DNA of 64,000 nucleotides from Humulus lupulus (taxonomy: Eukaryota > Streptophyta > Magnoliopsida > Rosales > Cannabaceae). Under the pieces are notes generated by a model. That model made no database searches. It was not told where the DNA came from and worked only from the letters and a program-made list of their open reading frames with translations. Positions 46,493-58,178 of the stretch are shown piece by piece. The stretch lies in NCBI RefSeq assembly GCF_963169125.1, contig NC_084795.1:135126201-135190200 (forward strand), in the 5' to 3' direction. The number at the start of each line of letters is the position of its first letter. Within the stretch, counting starts at the first letter, position 1. The position numbers and the translations under genes were made by a program.

Positions 46493-47976
46493 TTGCTAAG
46501 CATGAGGATTAGCTCAAGGTTGAAGATATGTCTGAGGTAAGGGTTTAAAGTTGAGTTATTTTATATTTAATTCTGCTGAGAGTTTGAAAGTTGCATGGGA
46601 GTTGGGTTTCGATTTGGTTTTGGGTGTGTGGAAAGGGTATGTAATTGTTTCTAAATTGTTTTGATGTTTAGGCCATGTGGATGAGGAATCTAGACTCGAT
46701 TATAGGTTTAAGTGGTGTTTGGAGTGGGAATTATTGATTTAGGCTTGGGAAAAATGCAGTAGCAAGCTTTATTTCTTGGTTTTAGGGGCTCGTAAGTGGC
46801 CCTATTCATCAGATTATGTGGCTTGCTAGAACACTGAGGCCTTGGGGCCTCAGAAATTTGCCCAGGCATCACGGCGCAGGGCTTAGCACGTTGTGGCCCA
46901 TGTCCTCCAGTGGAGAGGTCTTTGCCCTCTGACTTGTAGCAGGTCACGGCCCTACAGGGAATGTCATGGCCCAAAATGGAAAGAAAGGGGAAATGGAGGT
47001 TTTAAGCTCAGGAACTCGAATGTTAAGGCTCGAGAAGGATTCTACTACTTGGTTTAGTGGAATCCAAGGTCGCGGAGGCTAGATTAATATTCCAAAGTTA
47101 TTAATTGTTTAAGGCATGAGGGATGGTTATTATGACTGCATTGTGACTAGGTTTTCAACGCGACTCATGTTAGAGGACTGTGCTCGGGATCGCGGTACTT
47201 AGGCTGCTCGGGACACAGGTACAAAAATTGTTGTACCCGTAGAGTAGGGCACAGCCCTATTGTTTGTGTTTCACGGCACGTCCCTATTGTTCATGTTTAA
47301 TATATGAGTGAACGATGAAGGTCAGGAAAGGCGAAGTCCGAGAACGGCAAGAAGCCGGGTACAACAAGGGGGCAGAGATCGGTGTTGAGCACGTTGTGTG
47401 CAGGCTGCTAGGGCGAGACCCTCCTAGGGTACTGTATCCACCCGCTCGGTGAAGACTGCAAACCTAGGGCCAAGTAAAGCACCTAGGTCGGCGTAAGCTT
47501 CTATGTGTTTAGTCTGTTGATTGTGTTTGCTGCATATTGTGGATTAATATGTGTAGTTTATTATGCATTGAGTTTTCTTCTTGACCTCGGCTTATGGGTG
47601 CTCTATGGTTTAGGTAAGGGCAAAGGGAAAATGGCCAACCATGAGTACAGAGAGCATGGAGCGACGGGTACACGTTCGGCCTACCTGGCTGCCACGGCCA
47701 AAGTTATTTTTGGAAATGTACTGTAATGAACCGCTTTGTCGCCTAGGTTGACAGTAATTTTATTTTTGAGTTGTATTATAATTTTTAAACAGTATTTTAG
47801 GATCCCAACTGTGTAATTTTTTATGATTTCAATGAATGTCCAAATCTTTATAAATTATGTCATTAAATGAGTTTTATTTCAATTTAATCACAATTTTAAC
47901 CTAAAACTTCGATTAGCGAGATAATGACACATTTATAACTCACATAGTAACAGCTCTAAGGTAGTAGGGCGTTACA
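46493..47976 (+). mobile_element. T2 3' LTR, part 2
   Basis: Continues the alignment with 35150-36588 of the 5' LTR, including a variable GC-rich block near 46790-46980 that is longer than in the 5' LTR, and the closing gttaca. Confidence 0.87.
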
Positions 47977-48989
47977 GCCGAGACACCCCAAGAACAGGGA
48001 GAGGCCAGACCCTATGAACCGAGAATCCTCTAGTTTTTCTTATGCCAAACTCAACAACAAACCACCACAAATCAATCTAGAATCACAATTCAATCCCCAA
48101 AAAAAATTCAACACATTACCAGCATCAAAACACAACTTAAACTTGATTAAAAACCCATCATAAACTCAAATCCAACTCTTGAGCCAAAAGCTCAAGAACA
48201 CTAAAAAATTGAACAGAATTCAACTAAAACAGAGGTTAGAACTTTAACTCAGCTATGATTAAGTCCCCCTAGCTATAGCTAATCCAATTCTAGAGCTAAG
48301 CCTCCAATGTCCCAAGCTTCAGCCAACAAGTTCCTTAGTTTTCCTCAAGTGACTCACTTAGAAAAATGAGAGAGAATGAGAGAGAGAGAGAGAGTCGGTT
48401 GGGAGAGCTACTAACAGTGTTTTTTGTGTTTCCTTAAGGCTTAAGTAACTTAAGCTAATCCCGAGGCTCGGTGTACCAAAAACGTCCCCGATGGAAAAAT
48501 AGTCAAAATCCTCGATATCCCTACCTAATCTTACTAACTCCAAATATATCCTCAATTATTCATTCTCGTTACCCGGTAACCCGATACTGAGCTAGATACC
48601 CAAAATACCCCTTGACTCGCCTCGAGTCGGGTATTAGGTCCCGTTGTGACTTTCCTGCTAACTTGCTCCCTAGGATCGTCTCGTTCCAAGTAACCCAAAT
48701 AAACCTACATAATAATATGGTCTTTCACATATATCACATATATTCGCATACATACAATTATGCCCACAACGGGCCAAATTACGAAAATTTCCTTTTAATA
48801 AGAAGCGGGTCAGGCCCACATGCATATTTAATACTCCTAAACATGGATATCTAGTCATATTATCATATAACCCACATAATCACATAATTACACACAAACA
48901 TATCTCATATAAGCATACAGCTCCATAAATTGTCATCCTGGCCCCCTAATCAAGGTCCTAAGCCTTATTAGGCAATTTGAGACATTACA
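47977..48989 (-). mobile_element. T1 5' LTR, part 2
   Basis: Resumes with gacaccccaagaacaggg as at 11701 in the 3' LTR and continues to the LTR end at 48989 (acattaca). An (AG)n tract lies at 48368-48394. Followed by TSD catga. Confidence 0.85.
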
Positions 48990-49915
48990 CATGAGATCTA
49001 GAGAGGTTTGATAGAGAGAAGAAGAACTGAAATTTTTTTCAGGTTTAGAAAAAACTATCGCTTCTATTTCTGAGAGAGACTCTGTGTCTAACAATAACTT
49101 CTTTTTTTTTAGGTTTATAAAGGTAATTAACTAATCTAATTAATCTTTATTTGTATTAAAACAAACTTATCAGTTATAACTTATTTAATTATTAAATTTA
49201 AATCATATTTTAAAAAATAATAATTAAATATATATAATTAAATAAACAAATTATTTGAAATTCAAAATTCAAATCCCAGGGATAGGAAACATCCTTGTAT
49301 GGCACCACTCACTGTGCCGTACAGTGAGTGGCGTGAGCCACATTAGGATTTTTCCTAATTTTCTCATTTGTTTATTTAATTAATCTTTTAGACAATATAT
49401 TTATCCCAAAATATATATTAGTTAATTCAAAATTAATTTTATCTTAAAATATCAGTTTTAAATAAATAAATAAATATCTTATTCTAAATAAGATAATTAT
49501 TAATCTCTCTTTATATATTAATCCAAACAAGAATAATATTTATTTTAAACTGTAGTTTTTTAAAATAAAAACTATATAGTTAAATAATTAATTAATTAAT
49601 TCATAATTAATCAATTTCCCATAACTATCACATAATTATTTCATTGCCCTGGAAAATTAATTCCTTCTCTACAATTCTTTCTTTTGACATCCTTACCATT
49701 GACAGTGTAGGGCAGTGGTGATATGAGGACCATGGTCTAATAATACGAAGCTCCAATAAACCAAATTATTTATCAAACTCTTTAATCCAATAATCATATT
49801 TATTAATTCCATGATTACTCCAAAATAAATATTAAATTTCTCTCTAAGTATTTATAAAATTATATTTACACATTTTTCTCTTGTAGACCATTGATATATT
49901 CTATAAATATAGTTT
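48990..49915 (-). mobile_element. C1 3' LTR, part 2, truncated
   Basis: Aligns with the C1 5' LTR from about 63500 to the window end, including the hairpin cassette (49305-49331). Middle sections also resemble the copia solo LTR at 45450-45690. It passes into integrase sequence around 49915, so the LTR start and the preceding polypurine tract are missing. Confidence 0.7.
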
Positions 49916-50001
49916 TGTCCATTGAATCAAGTTTCCCTGATTTAAGTCTAACAACACGAGCAGGACAACCCCAAATGTGGAAATGGTGGAAACTAAGTTT
50001 G
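49916..50001 (-). pseudogene. C1 integrase fragment c
   Basis: Minus-strand frame HHFHIWGCPARVV followed by LKSGKLDSMDKT, the conserved end of copia integrase. It continues from fragment b (54662-54789) across the S2 insertion, the target gtttg being present on both sides. Beyond it RT is missing. Confidence 0.75.
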
Positions 50002-51549
50002 TGTAACACCCTGGATAACCAAGGTTGTTACACTGTATGTTTATAAAGGTGCAAGACTTGCTAATCAAGTCATTTAGTTAGAAGTGTATTACTGAAACTA
50101 TAATTGAACTATGATTAAAAGATTTTGGTCATAAAAGATACATTTCATTTAAATAAACATTTCATACATGGGATCCCAAAAGAAATAAAGTTTAACAAAA
50201 GTTTACAAAATTCCAGGATATATACAACTACTAGCCACTCTAAGGGAAAAATAGAAATTTTAGGTTCTCCTGTCCCTATACCATCCCTCGGCCGTGGCGG
50301 CCGATCAGCTGACTATGTACATTCAGCCCTAGAGCTCTCCAACTCAGGACTGGTCCACCTTGCCCTTGCCTTTACCTGCACCACGTAACACCCGTGAGCC
50401 AAGGCCCATCAAGAAAGCCATAATACAGAGCATAAACGATAATCAACAGTCAGATATTTCACAAATCATCACTCAGATATACAACAGGTCATATTGCTCA
50501 CATAATCAAAGATATCAATTTACAAGCCAATAATCAGTCATCCAAACAAAAAAAATTGTCACAATCATCAATTATACAACAATAAACATATCACACAATA
50601 TCCAGGGTCAACGCCCTTAGGCTGCACCCACTGATTATCCCACTGACTCCGGCTCGCTTAGGCCGAGCTCAGTGATTATGTACTTAACCTCAACTACCAG
50701 TGGCCGAGCCGCGTTTTGTGCGCAAATGTTGATTCCAGCACTCTTAGGTCGTTTATCATATGTCCCTGTGGCATAATACCATCTTATGACATCACATATA
50801 AGTTTCTTACCTTTGATTCCGAGCGCTCTGGTTAATGAAAACGACCTTGAGCACGATCCTGTCCGAGCCCTAGCGTACACCTAGTCACAATCATAAAATA
50901 GAGCTTGGGTTACGAAATTGATCATTAATTCTCAATTTCGTAACCCAACTTCAGAACTAATCCCAAGCCCTCTGGAAGCCCAATTCCACCAAACGGGGTG
51001 GTGGAACCGACCCCCAAGCCCCCAGGCAAAAACCCTAAGAAAAATACCCAAAACCTACGTCTGGAGGCAGGGTAGCGCTACAGCGGCACAAGGTGGGTGC
51101 TACAGCACTACAAGCAGAGACAAACGCCCCCCAGGAAACCAGGCATAGATCTGTAGCGCTCTAATGCTAGCGCTACAAGCAGCACCAGCAACCCTCTGAG
51201 TTTTTCCTTCGAATTTCCCCGAGCCATAGCTCCATAAATCCCCTCCAAACCTCAACCACACTTCAAATTAAGCCTACCATCCACTACATCTCATCCAACA
51301 TGGCCCAACAACATAAAACTTGGCCACATGCACCATCAAACACAAAATACCAAGATTGAGCTTGAAGCTCAAGAACTTAACCATTAAACCCAGAAATTCA
51401 AAATTTCAAAGCCATAAATTGTTACCTTTAATGGGAGAATTCGACCTTAGGTTGTTTCTATGCTCTTCCAGCCTTTAGTTCTTCAAATCCCCAAGCTCAA
51501 GCCCCTTGATTCCCTGTAGAGTCCTAGAATAATTACTTAACTAGCTAGA

Positions 51550-51550
<1 letters not shown>

Positions 51551-51646
<96 letters not shown>
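51551..51646 (+). repeat. (AGT)32 microsatellite
   Basis: Uninterrupted run of 32 AGT units near the start of LTR H. The perfect repetition suggests recent expansion. Confidence 0.95.
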
Positions 51647-52411
51647 TAGTATTAGTTTGTAGTATGTTTGATTCCGTGGATTTTTGTTCAAGTCAGGACT
51701 TAGTTGGAAACTCGTAGCAACAGTTATGAATTTTATAAGTTTAACCTATAGTTTAAGAATATTAATTATAACTTAAGGTTTAATTTTTTTTAGTAGTTAT
51801 GATTATTATAGTATAGTATAGGTTTATGATATTAGTAGCCTTGCTTGTTGCAAAGGGGGTGATTGCATAAGAATAAATTAATTATGATATTATTAAAAAG
51901 TGTTATGAATCAAGCCTACATAAATCCCATAAGCCCAATAAGATTTCGGGCTTAGGAAATTCGAAATCATCCTAGGGCATTAGAGTTTGTTATTGTGTGG
52001 TTGGTTAAGATATTTGTGGATTAGGTTGTTAGTTAGATAATTAAATAGATTTTTCGTAACTTTAGGGTACTGTAAATTCCCACCTATTTTTGACCCAGTT
52101 ATATTATGAATTTTGAAAAATAGTATTTTTAGAGAGTTGTAGATGATTGAATTAGCTTTCTAACAGTATAAAAATGGTGTAAACTGGAATCGTATAGCTC
52201 CAGTTATGTTGATTTTACTACAGGTGAGTTTAGAGTTACGAAATTGAGGAAGTTAGAGGTTGGGATATTTTTTTATGTTAGATTATTCCTCAATTATTTC
52301 ATATAAATATTAATAAGATAATTTAGAGATATTTTCTATAGAAGTTAGGATTCTATTTTATTTAAATTTAAATTTGGATTATAGTTAGAATGAAATTAAG
52401 TATTTTTTTTA

Positions 52412-52589
52412 AAATAAAAGAAAGATCTAGAAACTCTAGAACCTTCCAGAACCACTAAGAGCATGACACTTGTAATAATCATGTTTATTTAAGGATTTAA
52501 TTATAAAAGAAAGTTCTAGAAACTCTAGAATCTTCCAGAACCATTAAGAGCATGACACTTGTGATAATCATGTTTATTTAAGGATTTAA
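52412..52589 (+). promoter_or_regulatory. Duplicated 89-bp enhancer-like unit with perfect heat-shock elements
   Basis: Two tandem copies (52412-52500, 52501-52589). Each holds an exact nGAAnnTTCnnGAAn: agaaccttccagaac at 52438-52452 and agaatcttccagaac at 52527-52541. Copy 2 also has ttctagaa just before (52514-52521), adding two more alternating units. This is the binding site of heat-shock transcription factors (family knowledge). The second HSE ends 87 bp before the TATA box. Confidence 0.75.
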
Positions 52590-52627
52590 GTATTTTTTTT
52601 ATTAGGATAGTTTCACTCCTCAAACTC

Positions 52628-52636
52628 TATAAATAG
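52628..52636 (+). promoter_or_regulatory. TATA box of LTR H
   Basis: tataaatag after 'caaactc', a near-ideal plant TATA box. Transcription would start at about 52660, followed by a leader. Confidence 0.7.
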
Positions 52637-54661
52637 GACCTAGTACTCAGCCATTTTTCTTCATTCTTCAAGTTGTGTTCAGAGCCTTCAAGCTGCTAGT
52701 ATTTCTATAGAGTGATACACTTGGGTTTTGGGGATAAAAGCTTTATCATCTTAAGCTTTATAAACACTTGGGTAGTGAGATAAAGTGTGTTTTCGATATT
52801 GAAGTGTAGATCGGTTCTAGTTCATCTAAGGTAATATTATTCATAAGTTCTATTCTTTATGATTCCTTAGTTTTCCTTAAGTTTCTCACAGATCCTAACT
52901 TCTGTTTATGGTTTCATTGTTAGGTGTTTAAGTTCTTAAACATTAAGGTTTTCGGTAAGTTTCCCTCCTTGATAGTTTAGTTTCCTTTCATCTTCTTTTC
53001 TATAGATACTCATATGTTTTTATGTTGGTTTTAGGAGTGTTCCAAATCCCGTTCTTGTTCTCAAATATCCCGGTGTTGGTAAGGAAAATAGGATAGATTT
53101 TATGTACTGATATGTTATTATATGTATATGTTTAGAATGTGTTTTCAGACGCTTGGGCACATGACTTGCTTAGATAAGGAAGCCCCAAGAAGTTATATTG
53201 GGCATATGACTTGTTTAGCTAACAAGCCCCAATAGTTTATATTGGCCATTAATGTTGTAGTCATATGGGATATTTGTTTATAGTCATATGTTTTATAGTA
53301 TATGAATATGATGTAGTCTTATGTTTATGATATATGTTGTATGTTGATAGTAGATTTTCCTTACTGGGCATTAGGCTCACTCCTTTATTTTTAGCTTGAT
53401 GTAGGAGAATGAATATGGAAAGCGGAAGGATTCTTGGCAGCTTGGCATGTGTGTTGAGGATGAATGGAATAGATGGGCTTCATGTCGATCAAGGATGACG
53501 TTTATTTTAGTCTTTTAAAATTATGTTTTGATGTAATTCCGCAACTAGTTTTTTTAAAGTTAAGTTTTATGTGTTGTAAACAATGGGATCCCATACCATG
53601 TCACATTTTATTATATATTTTTACTCTATTTTGTATTAGTACAATATTTTGGGTTTTCAATAAAGATATGTTATTTCTTATGATCGTATCAAAATAGTAG
53701 CTATGTCTAGTAGTTTTATTGGTCCAAGGTCTTAGAAATAGTTGGGTCATTACATTCCCATCCAAAACTCAAATTCAGAAACAACTTCATCAAAGTCTGA
53801 AAATTCAGACCAAACTCTATAAACCTTACCTTAATTTGCACACTAACTCCAGCTGAACTTCTAGCCACTCCAAGGATTAAAGTCCCAAGACTTTTCCTAG
53901 ACCCTCCTTGAGTTTCTAGCTCCAAAATCCACAAGAAATGGTGAGGAATAGGGCAAACTGTGTGGAAGAGAAAGAGGTGAGTTAAATGTTCTGTTTTTTC
54001 TTCTTTCTTTCTTTCCTCCAGCTTCTAACCTTTTCCACAACTTCCACTAACTCTAAAAATCAGATTAATACTTATCCCTTTTTAAACACTGAAAGACCCT
54101 TTTGCCCTCCCAAATGTAACCAAGTCTTTAAACACTCTAAGGGCATTTTGGTCATTTGTTCCTAATTCCTGCTAATTCCTCAAGTGTTCCTAATATTTAC
54201 CACTTAAATCTCATCATCTCATTAATCACCAATTATTTTTCCCGATGCCTAATTATCTCCAATATATTTTCCCAAGTTCCCAGAAATACCCCCGAGCTCC
54301 CCCGAGCCGGGTATAAATCCCCACAGTGACTTTTTCGCTAAACCGCTCACTAGGATCGCCTCAAGCCACCAGCTGCAAATATATCCACATAATAATGTGG
54401 TCTCAAAATTTATCATAAATAATTACATTTATGCCCTTAACGGGCCAAAATTACAAATATGCCCTTATAATCTAAATATGGCCTACATACATACCAATAC
54501 TCATAATCATGCATCTCATATATCCATATAATCATATAAGCATGCTTATCACATAATCATGCATTTAATCATTTAAATCACACTTAAACCAATTATGCCC
54601 TCCCAACACACTAATCAAGGCCCTTAAGCCTTATTAGTAATTTTTGAGTCGTTACAGTTTG

Positions 54662-54789
54662 TTTCCATTCCACAGTTCCAGTGGCATTTTGCTTATGGTC
54701 TTAGATGGGACTACATTCAAAATGTAAGTTGCCATTTGAAGTGTATATCCATAGAATGATAAAGGAAGTGAAGAGTAGCTTAACATAGA
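54662..54789 (-). pseudogene. C1 integrase fragment b
   Basis: Minus-strand frame SYSSLPLSFYGYTLQMATYIL, then NVVPSKTISKMPLELWNG: the C-terminal half of the copia integrase core region. It joins fragment a (57430 onward) across S3 and fragment c across S2. Confidence 0.85.
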
Positions 54790-56783
54790 TGTAACGCTTT
54801 ACTTCCTTAGAGTCGTTACTATGTGAGTTAAAAAAAATGTCATTTGCTCGCTAATTGAGGTTTTAGGTTAAAGTGTGACTAATCTGAAGTTAAACTCATT
54901 GAAGGAACAAATATAAAATTTGGACATTCATTGAAATTAAAGAAAGTTATACAGTTGGGATCCCAAAAATATTGTTTAGAAAATTGTATTACAACTCAAA
55001 ATGTACACACGGTCGACCTAGGCGACAAAACAACCATTACAATATATTTGGACAAATATAAAATTTGGACATTCATTGAAGGAACAAATATAAAATTTGG
55101 ACATTCATTGAAATTAAAGAAAGTTATACAGTTGGGATCCCAAAAATATTTTTTAGAAAATTGTATTACAACTCAAAATGTACACACGGTCGACCTAGGC
55201 GACAAAACAACCATTACAGTATATTTGGACAAATATAAAATTTGGACATTCATTGAAGGAACAAATATAAAATTTGGACATTCATTGAAATTAAAGAAAG
55301 TTATACAGTTGAGATCCCAAAAGTATTTTTTAGAAAATTGTATTACAACTCAAAATGTACACACGGTCGACCTAGGCGACAAAACAACCATTACAGTATA
55401 TTTTTCCCAAAATAACCCTGGCCGTAGCGGCCAGGTAGGCCGAACATGTACCTGTTGTTCCACGCTCTCCGTACTCATGGTTGGTTAACCTTTCCTTTGC
55501 CCTTGCCTGCACCATAGAGCACCCATGAGTCAAAGCCCAGCAAGAAAACTCAACATATAACATATAACATACATTCAATAGTATATAGCAAAGCAGCCGA
55601 CAGGCTAAACACATAGCGGCCTACGTCGTCCTAGGTGCTTTACCAGGCCCTGCGTTCGCAGTCTTCACTGATCGAATGGATACAACACCCTAAGAGGGTC
55701 TCACCCTATCAGCCTGCACTCAACGTGCTTTAAGCCGATCTCGGCCCCTTGCCGTACTCGGATTCTTTCTGTTCTCGACCTTCGCCGTTCCTAGCCCTCA
55801 CTGTTCTCAGCCTTCGCCGTTTTCGGCCTCGCCATTCATTCATAACATACATAATAATATTCACAGATATTTAAATGCATAAAAAACATAAACCTTAGGG
55901 TCGCGCCCTACAATAAAAATAATAGGGCCACACCCTACTCTACACGTACAACAGTGTTCTTACCTGTGTGCTGAGCTATCCAAATACCGAGATCCTGAGC
56001 ATAGTCCTCTATCCTGAGCCTTGTTGAAAACCTACTCACAACTCACTCATAATAACCATCCATCATGTTCTAAACTAATAAATAACTTCGAAATATTAAT
56101 CTAGCCTCCTAGACCTTAGATTCTACCAAACTTGGGAGTAGAATCCTTCCCGAGCCTTAACATTCGAGTTCCTGAGCCTTAAAACCTTAATTCCCCTTTT
56201 TCCCATTTAGGGTCGTGGCATGCCCTTAAGGGTCGCAACCTGCTACTTGGTCATAGGGCAAGGCCCTCCATGGTGAAGGACATGTGCCGCGACTTGCACC
56301 CCCAAGGTCGCGGTGCGCCTAGGCAAAACAGAGGCCTTCTAGCCTCTTCGATCACATGGGCCACAGCTCCTGAAGAACATGGCCGCAACCCGAGCCCCCA
56401 AACCCAGAAAATTAACCTTTTCTCTGGGTTTTTCCTCAAGGCTAAATCCGAATTTTATACCCCAAACACCAATTAAACTCATAATCAAGCCTAGACTTCC
56501 CATCCACACAACTTAGGCTTCATAACAATCTCAAAAACAATTCATATACTCATCAAAACTCAAAAACCAAAATGAAATCTACCTTCCATGCAAACTTAAG
56601 GTTCTAGCAAGAATTTAACAGAAACAACAAGCATTAATTCTTACCTCTGTGATATCTCAAACCTTGAGCAGATTTCCTAAATCTTTAAGCTTCTAGCCTC
56701 CCAAATTCCAGCCTTGAGTCCTTAATCTTTGGACAATTTTCCTTCAAAACCTCTAAGCTTCAATGAGAGAAGGAGTGAGCCGA

Positions 56784-56814
<31 letters not shown>

Positions 56815-57424
56815 CATGGCAAAGATTCCTTGCTGTTTTGTTTTCCCTTTTGTTTTTCTTCTAAGTCTCAACATCCAAAATTCATGTATATCACTTAGCC
56901 AAAAGTCCAAATTACCCCTTAAGTCTATCTAAATCCTCAAGTACCAATTTCGTCATATGCCACATCCCGCTAAGTCCTCGAATATTCCTATAAATCCCCG
57001 TTCCATCCCTACATGTCCTAATAATTTCTAAATTACTACCCGTTACTCGGTGAATCCTGAACACCAACTGTGATCCCATAATACCCCCAGGCTCCTCCCG
57101 AGCCGGGTATTCGACGCCGTTGTGACTATTTAGGTAAACTGCTCCCTAGGACCGTCTTAGATAATACATCCCAAATATATCACCACTCACTCGTGGTTCC
57201 AAACACAATATACACAAATATTTCATTTATGCCCTCAATGGGCTAAAATTACAAATATGCCCCTAATAACCAAATGAGGCCCATATGCATATTTAATTCA
57301 CCTAAACATGTATTTCTAATCATATAATCATCAAATTCACATATTAACAAAATTAAATTTATCATTGCCCTCCCGGCACGCTAATCAAGGCCCTAAGCCT
57401 TATTAGCAAATTTGGGACGCTACA
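54790..57424 (-). mobile_element. S3: Tekay-like solo LTR of the T2/T0 subfamily (2635 bp)
   Basis: TSD ataga (54785-54789 and 57425-57429). Starts tgtaacgctttacttcc, the reverse of the T2 LTR end, and ends gacgctaca. Longer than the T2 LTR because of a 177-bp tandem repeat. CpG-rich words (gtcgtggc, gtcgcaac, ccgcgac, gtcgcggtgcg) at about 56212-56318; (AG)n at about 56778-56814. Confidence 0.88.
54885..55405 (-). repeat. 177-bp tandem repeat, nearly three copies, in S3
   Basis: The word ttgaaattaaagaaagtta starts at 54931, 55108 and 55285, exactly 177 bp apart, and intervening sequence is almost identical. As 177 is a multiple of three, a 185-aa frame runs through it; I regard that frame as an artefact. 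The near identity means recent amplification. Confidence 0.9.
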
Positions 57425-57429
57425 ATAGA

Positions 57430-58178
57430 CCTGACCATGTCTAACAAGGTGGTGTTTCTTCTGTCAAAAACACCATTTTGTTGTGGCGTTCCGGTGCTGT
57501 GAGTTAGGATAGAATACCATGCTTCAACAAGAAATCTTTGAATTCCAAATCCAAATATTCTTTACCTCGATTAGATCAAAGTGTTTTAAGAGTCTTACCT
57601 AATTGCTTCGCCGCCTCTGCTTTAAATTCTTGAAACGTACCAAAGGTTTCAGATTTCCTAAGCATTAAGTAGGTATGACCATATCTTGAGTAATCATAAA
57701 AAAAAGTGACAAAGTACTCATACCCACCTTTTGCTTGTACATTGATTGGACCACAGACATTGCTGTGTACAAGCTCCAAAGGTTCTTTAGCTCTATTGCC
57801 TTTCGTTGAGAAAGAATGTTTGCTCATTTTTCCTTCTATAAAAGATTTACAAATCGAAAGAGTTCCAACACTTAGTTATCTCAAATGTCCATCTTTTGAT
57901 AACTAGTTTATCCTTTCTAGACGTATATGGCCAAGTCTAAGATGCCAAAGATATGTGTCATCCTCCTTTGAAATTTTTTGTCTTTCTTTTCTTGCTATTT
58001 TGCTACTTTGAATAATTATGAGTTATTAAGTGTTCATTCATTAGGTTTGAGCATATACAATCCATTTGTATGTTCTGCTTGACAAATTTTGATACCATTC
58101 TTGGAAATAATAATCGCATTATTACTAAAAGAAATATCAAAAGATTGTTCGTGGAACATAGATAAAGAAACTCAATTT
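57430..58178 (-). pseudogene. C1 integrase fragment a (GAG-pre-integrase and IN core)
   Basis: Minus strand: a broken pre-integrase region (58170-57830), then an open segment at 57827-57576 (MSKHSFSTKGNRAKEPLELV; VCGPINVQAKGGYEYFVTFF; YDYSRYGHTYLM), which is copia integrase core with the first catalytic Asp decayed (HSNVCG where H-x-D-x-CG is usual). Near 57480 comes PQQNG-type sequence (TPERHNK in one frame), then TLLDMV. S3 interrupts the frame at 57424. Confidence 0.8.

Larger units (their letters stand above)
34432..47976 (+). mobile_element. T2: Tekay/Del-like chromovirus in T1's 5' LTR
   Basis: LTRs start tgtaatatccc (34432) and tgtagcgtccc (41411); the last ends gttaca at 47976. It has a PBS for initiator tRNA-Met, gag, PR, RT, RNH, IN with chromodomain, and a polypurine tract. 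The flanks gccat (34427-34431) and gccga (47977-47981) are a mutated target duplication. The 3' LTR is split by the copia solo LTR. All frames carry stops. Confidence 0.88.
10190..48989 (-). mobile_element. T1: Tekay/Del-like chromovirus (Ty3/gypsy) with large nested insertions
   Basis: Both LTRs are about 2.5 kb, TSD catga flanks both ends, the PBS matches initiator tRNA-Met, the polypurine tract sits at 12695-12710, and the C-terminal chromodomain defines a chromovirus. T1 is split by R1 in its integrase and by T2 in its 5' LTR. Gag and pol carry many stops, and the RT catalytic motif has lost one Asp, so it is dead. The LTR pair has many visible substitutions, so it is older than its guests. 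Confidence 0.85.
51515..53754 (+). mobile_element. H: chromovirus-like solo LTR with heat-shock elements (2240 bp)
   Basis: TSD ttccc at 51510-51514 and 53755-53759; ends tgtagagtcc...gtcattaca. A region near 53370 (ctgggcattaggctcac) matches the equivalent place in S1 (20692), about 380 bp before the LTR end, giving plus orientation. No matching internal region is in the window, so it is a solo LTR. It has an AGT microsatellite near the 5' end, an 89-bp duplication with perfect HSEs, and a strong TATA box. Family not named. Confidence 0.85.
50002..54656 (-). mobile_element. S2: Tekay-like solo LTR carrying LTR H
   Basis: TSD gtttg (49997-50001 and 54657-54661). Ends tgtaacaccctgg...gtcgttaca, same subfamily as S4 and S1. 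About 2.4 kb once H is removed. CpG palindromes here use another word, gtagcgctac (51072-51081), with further gcgct copies to about 51176. Non-coding. Confidence 0.88.

Noticed and set aside
54931..55488. 185-codon frame with three near-identical 59-residue blocks
   Set aside because: A product of the 177-bp tandem repeat in a solo LTR, on the strand opposite to the LTR's own transcript.
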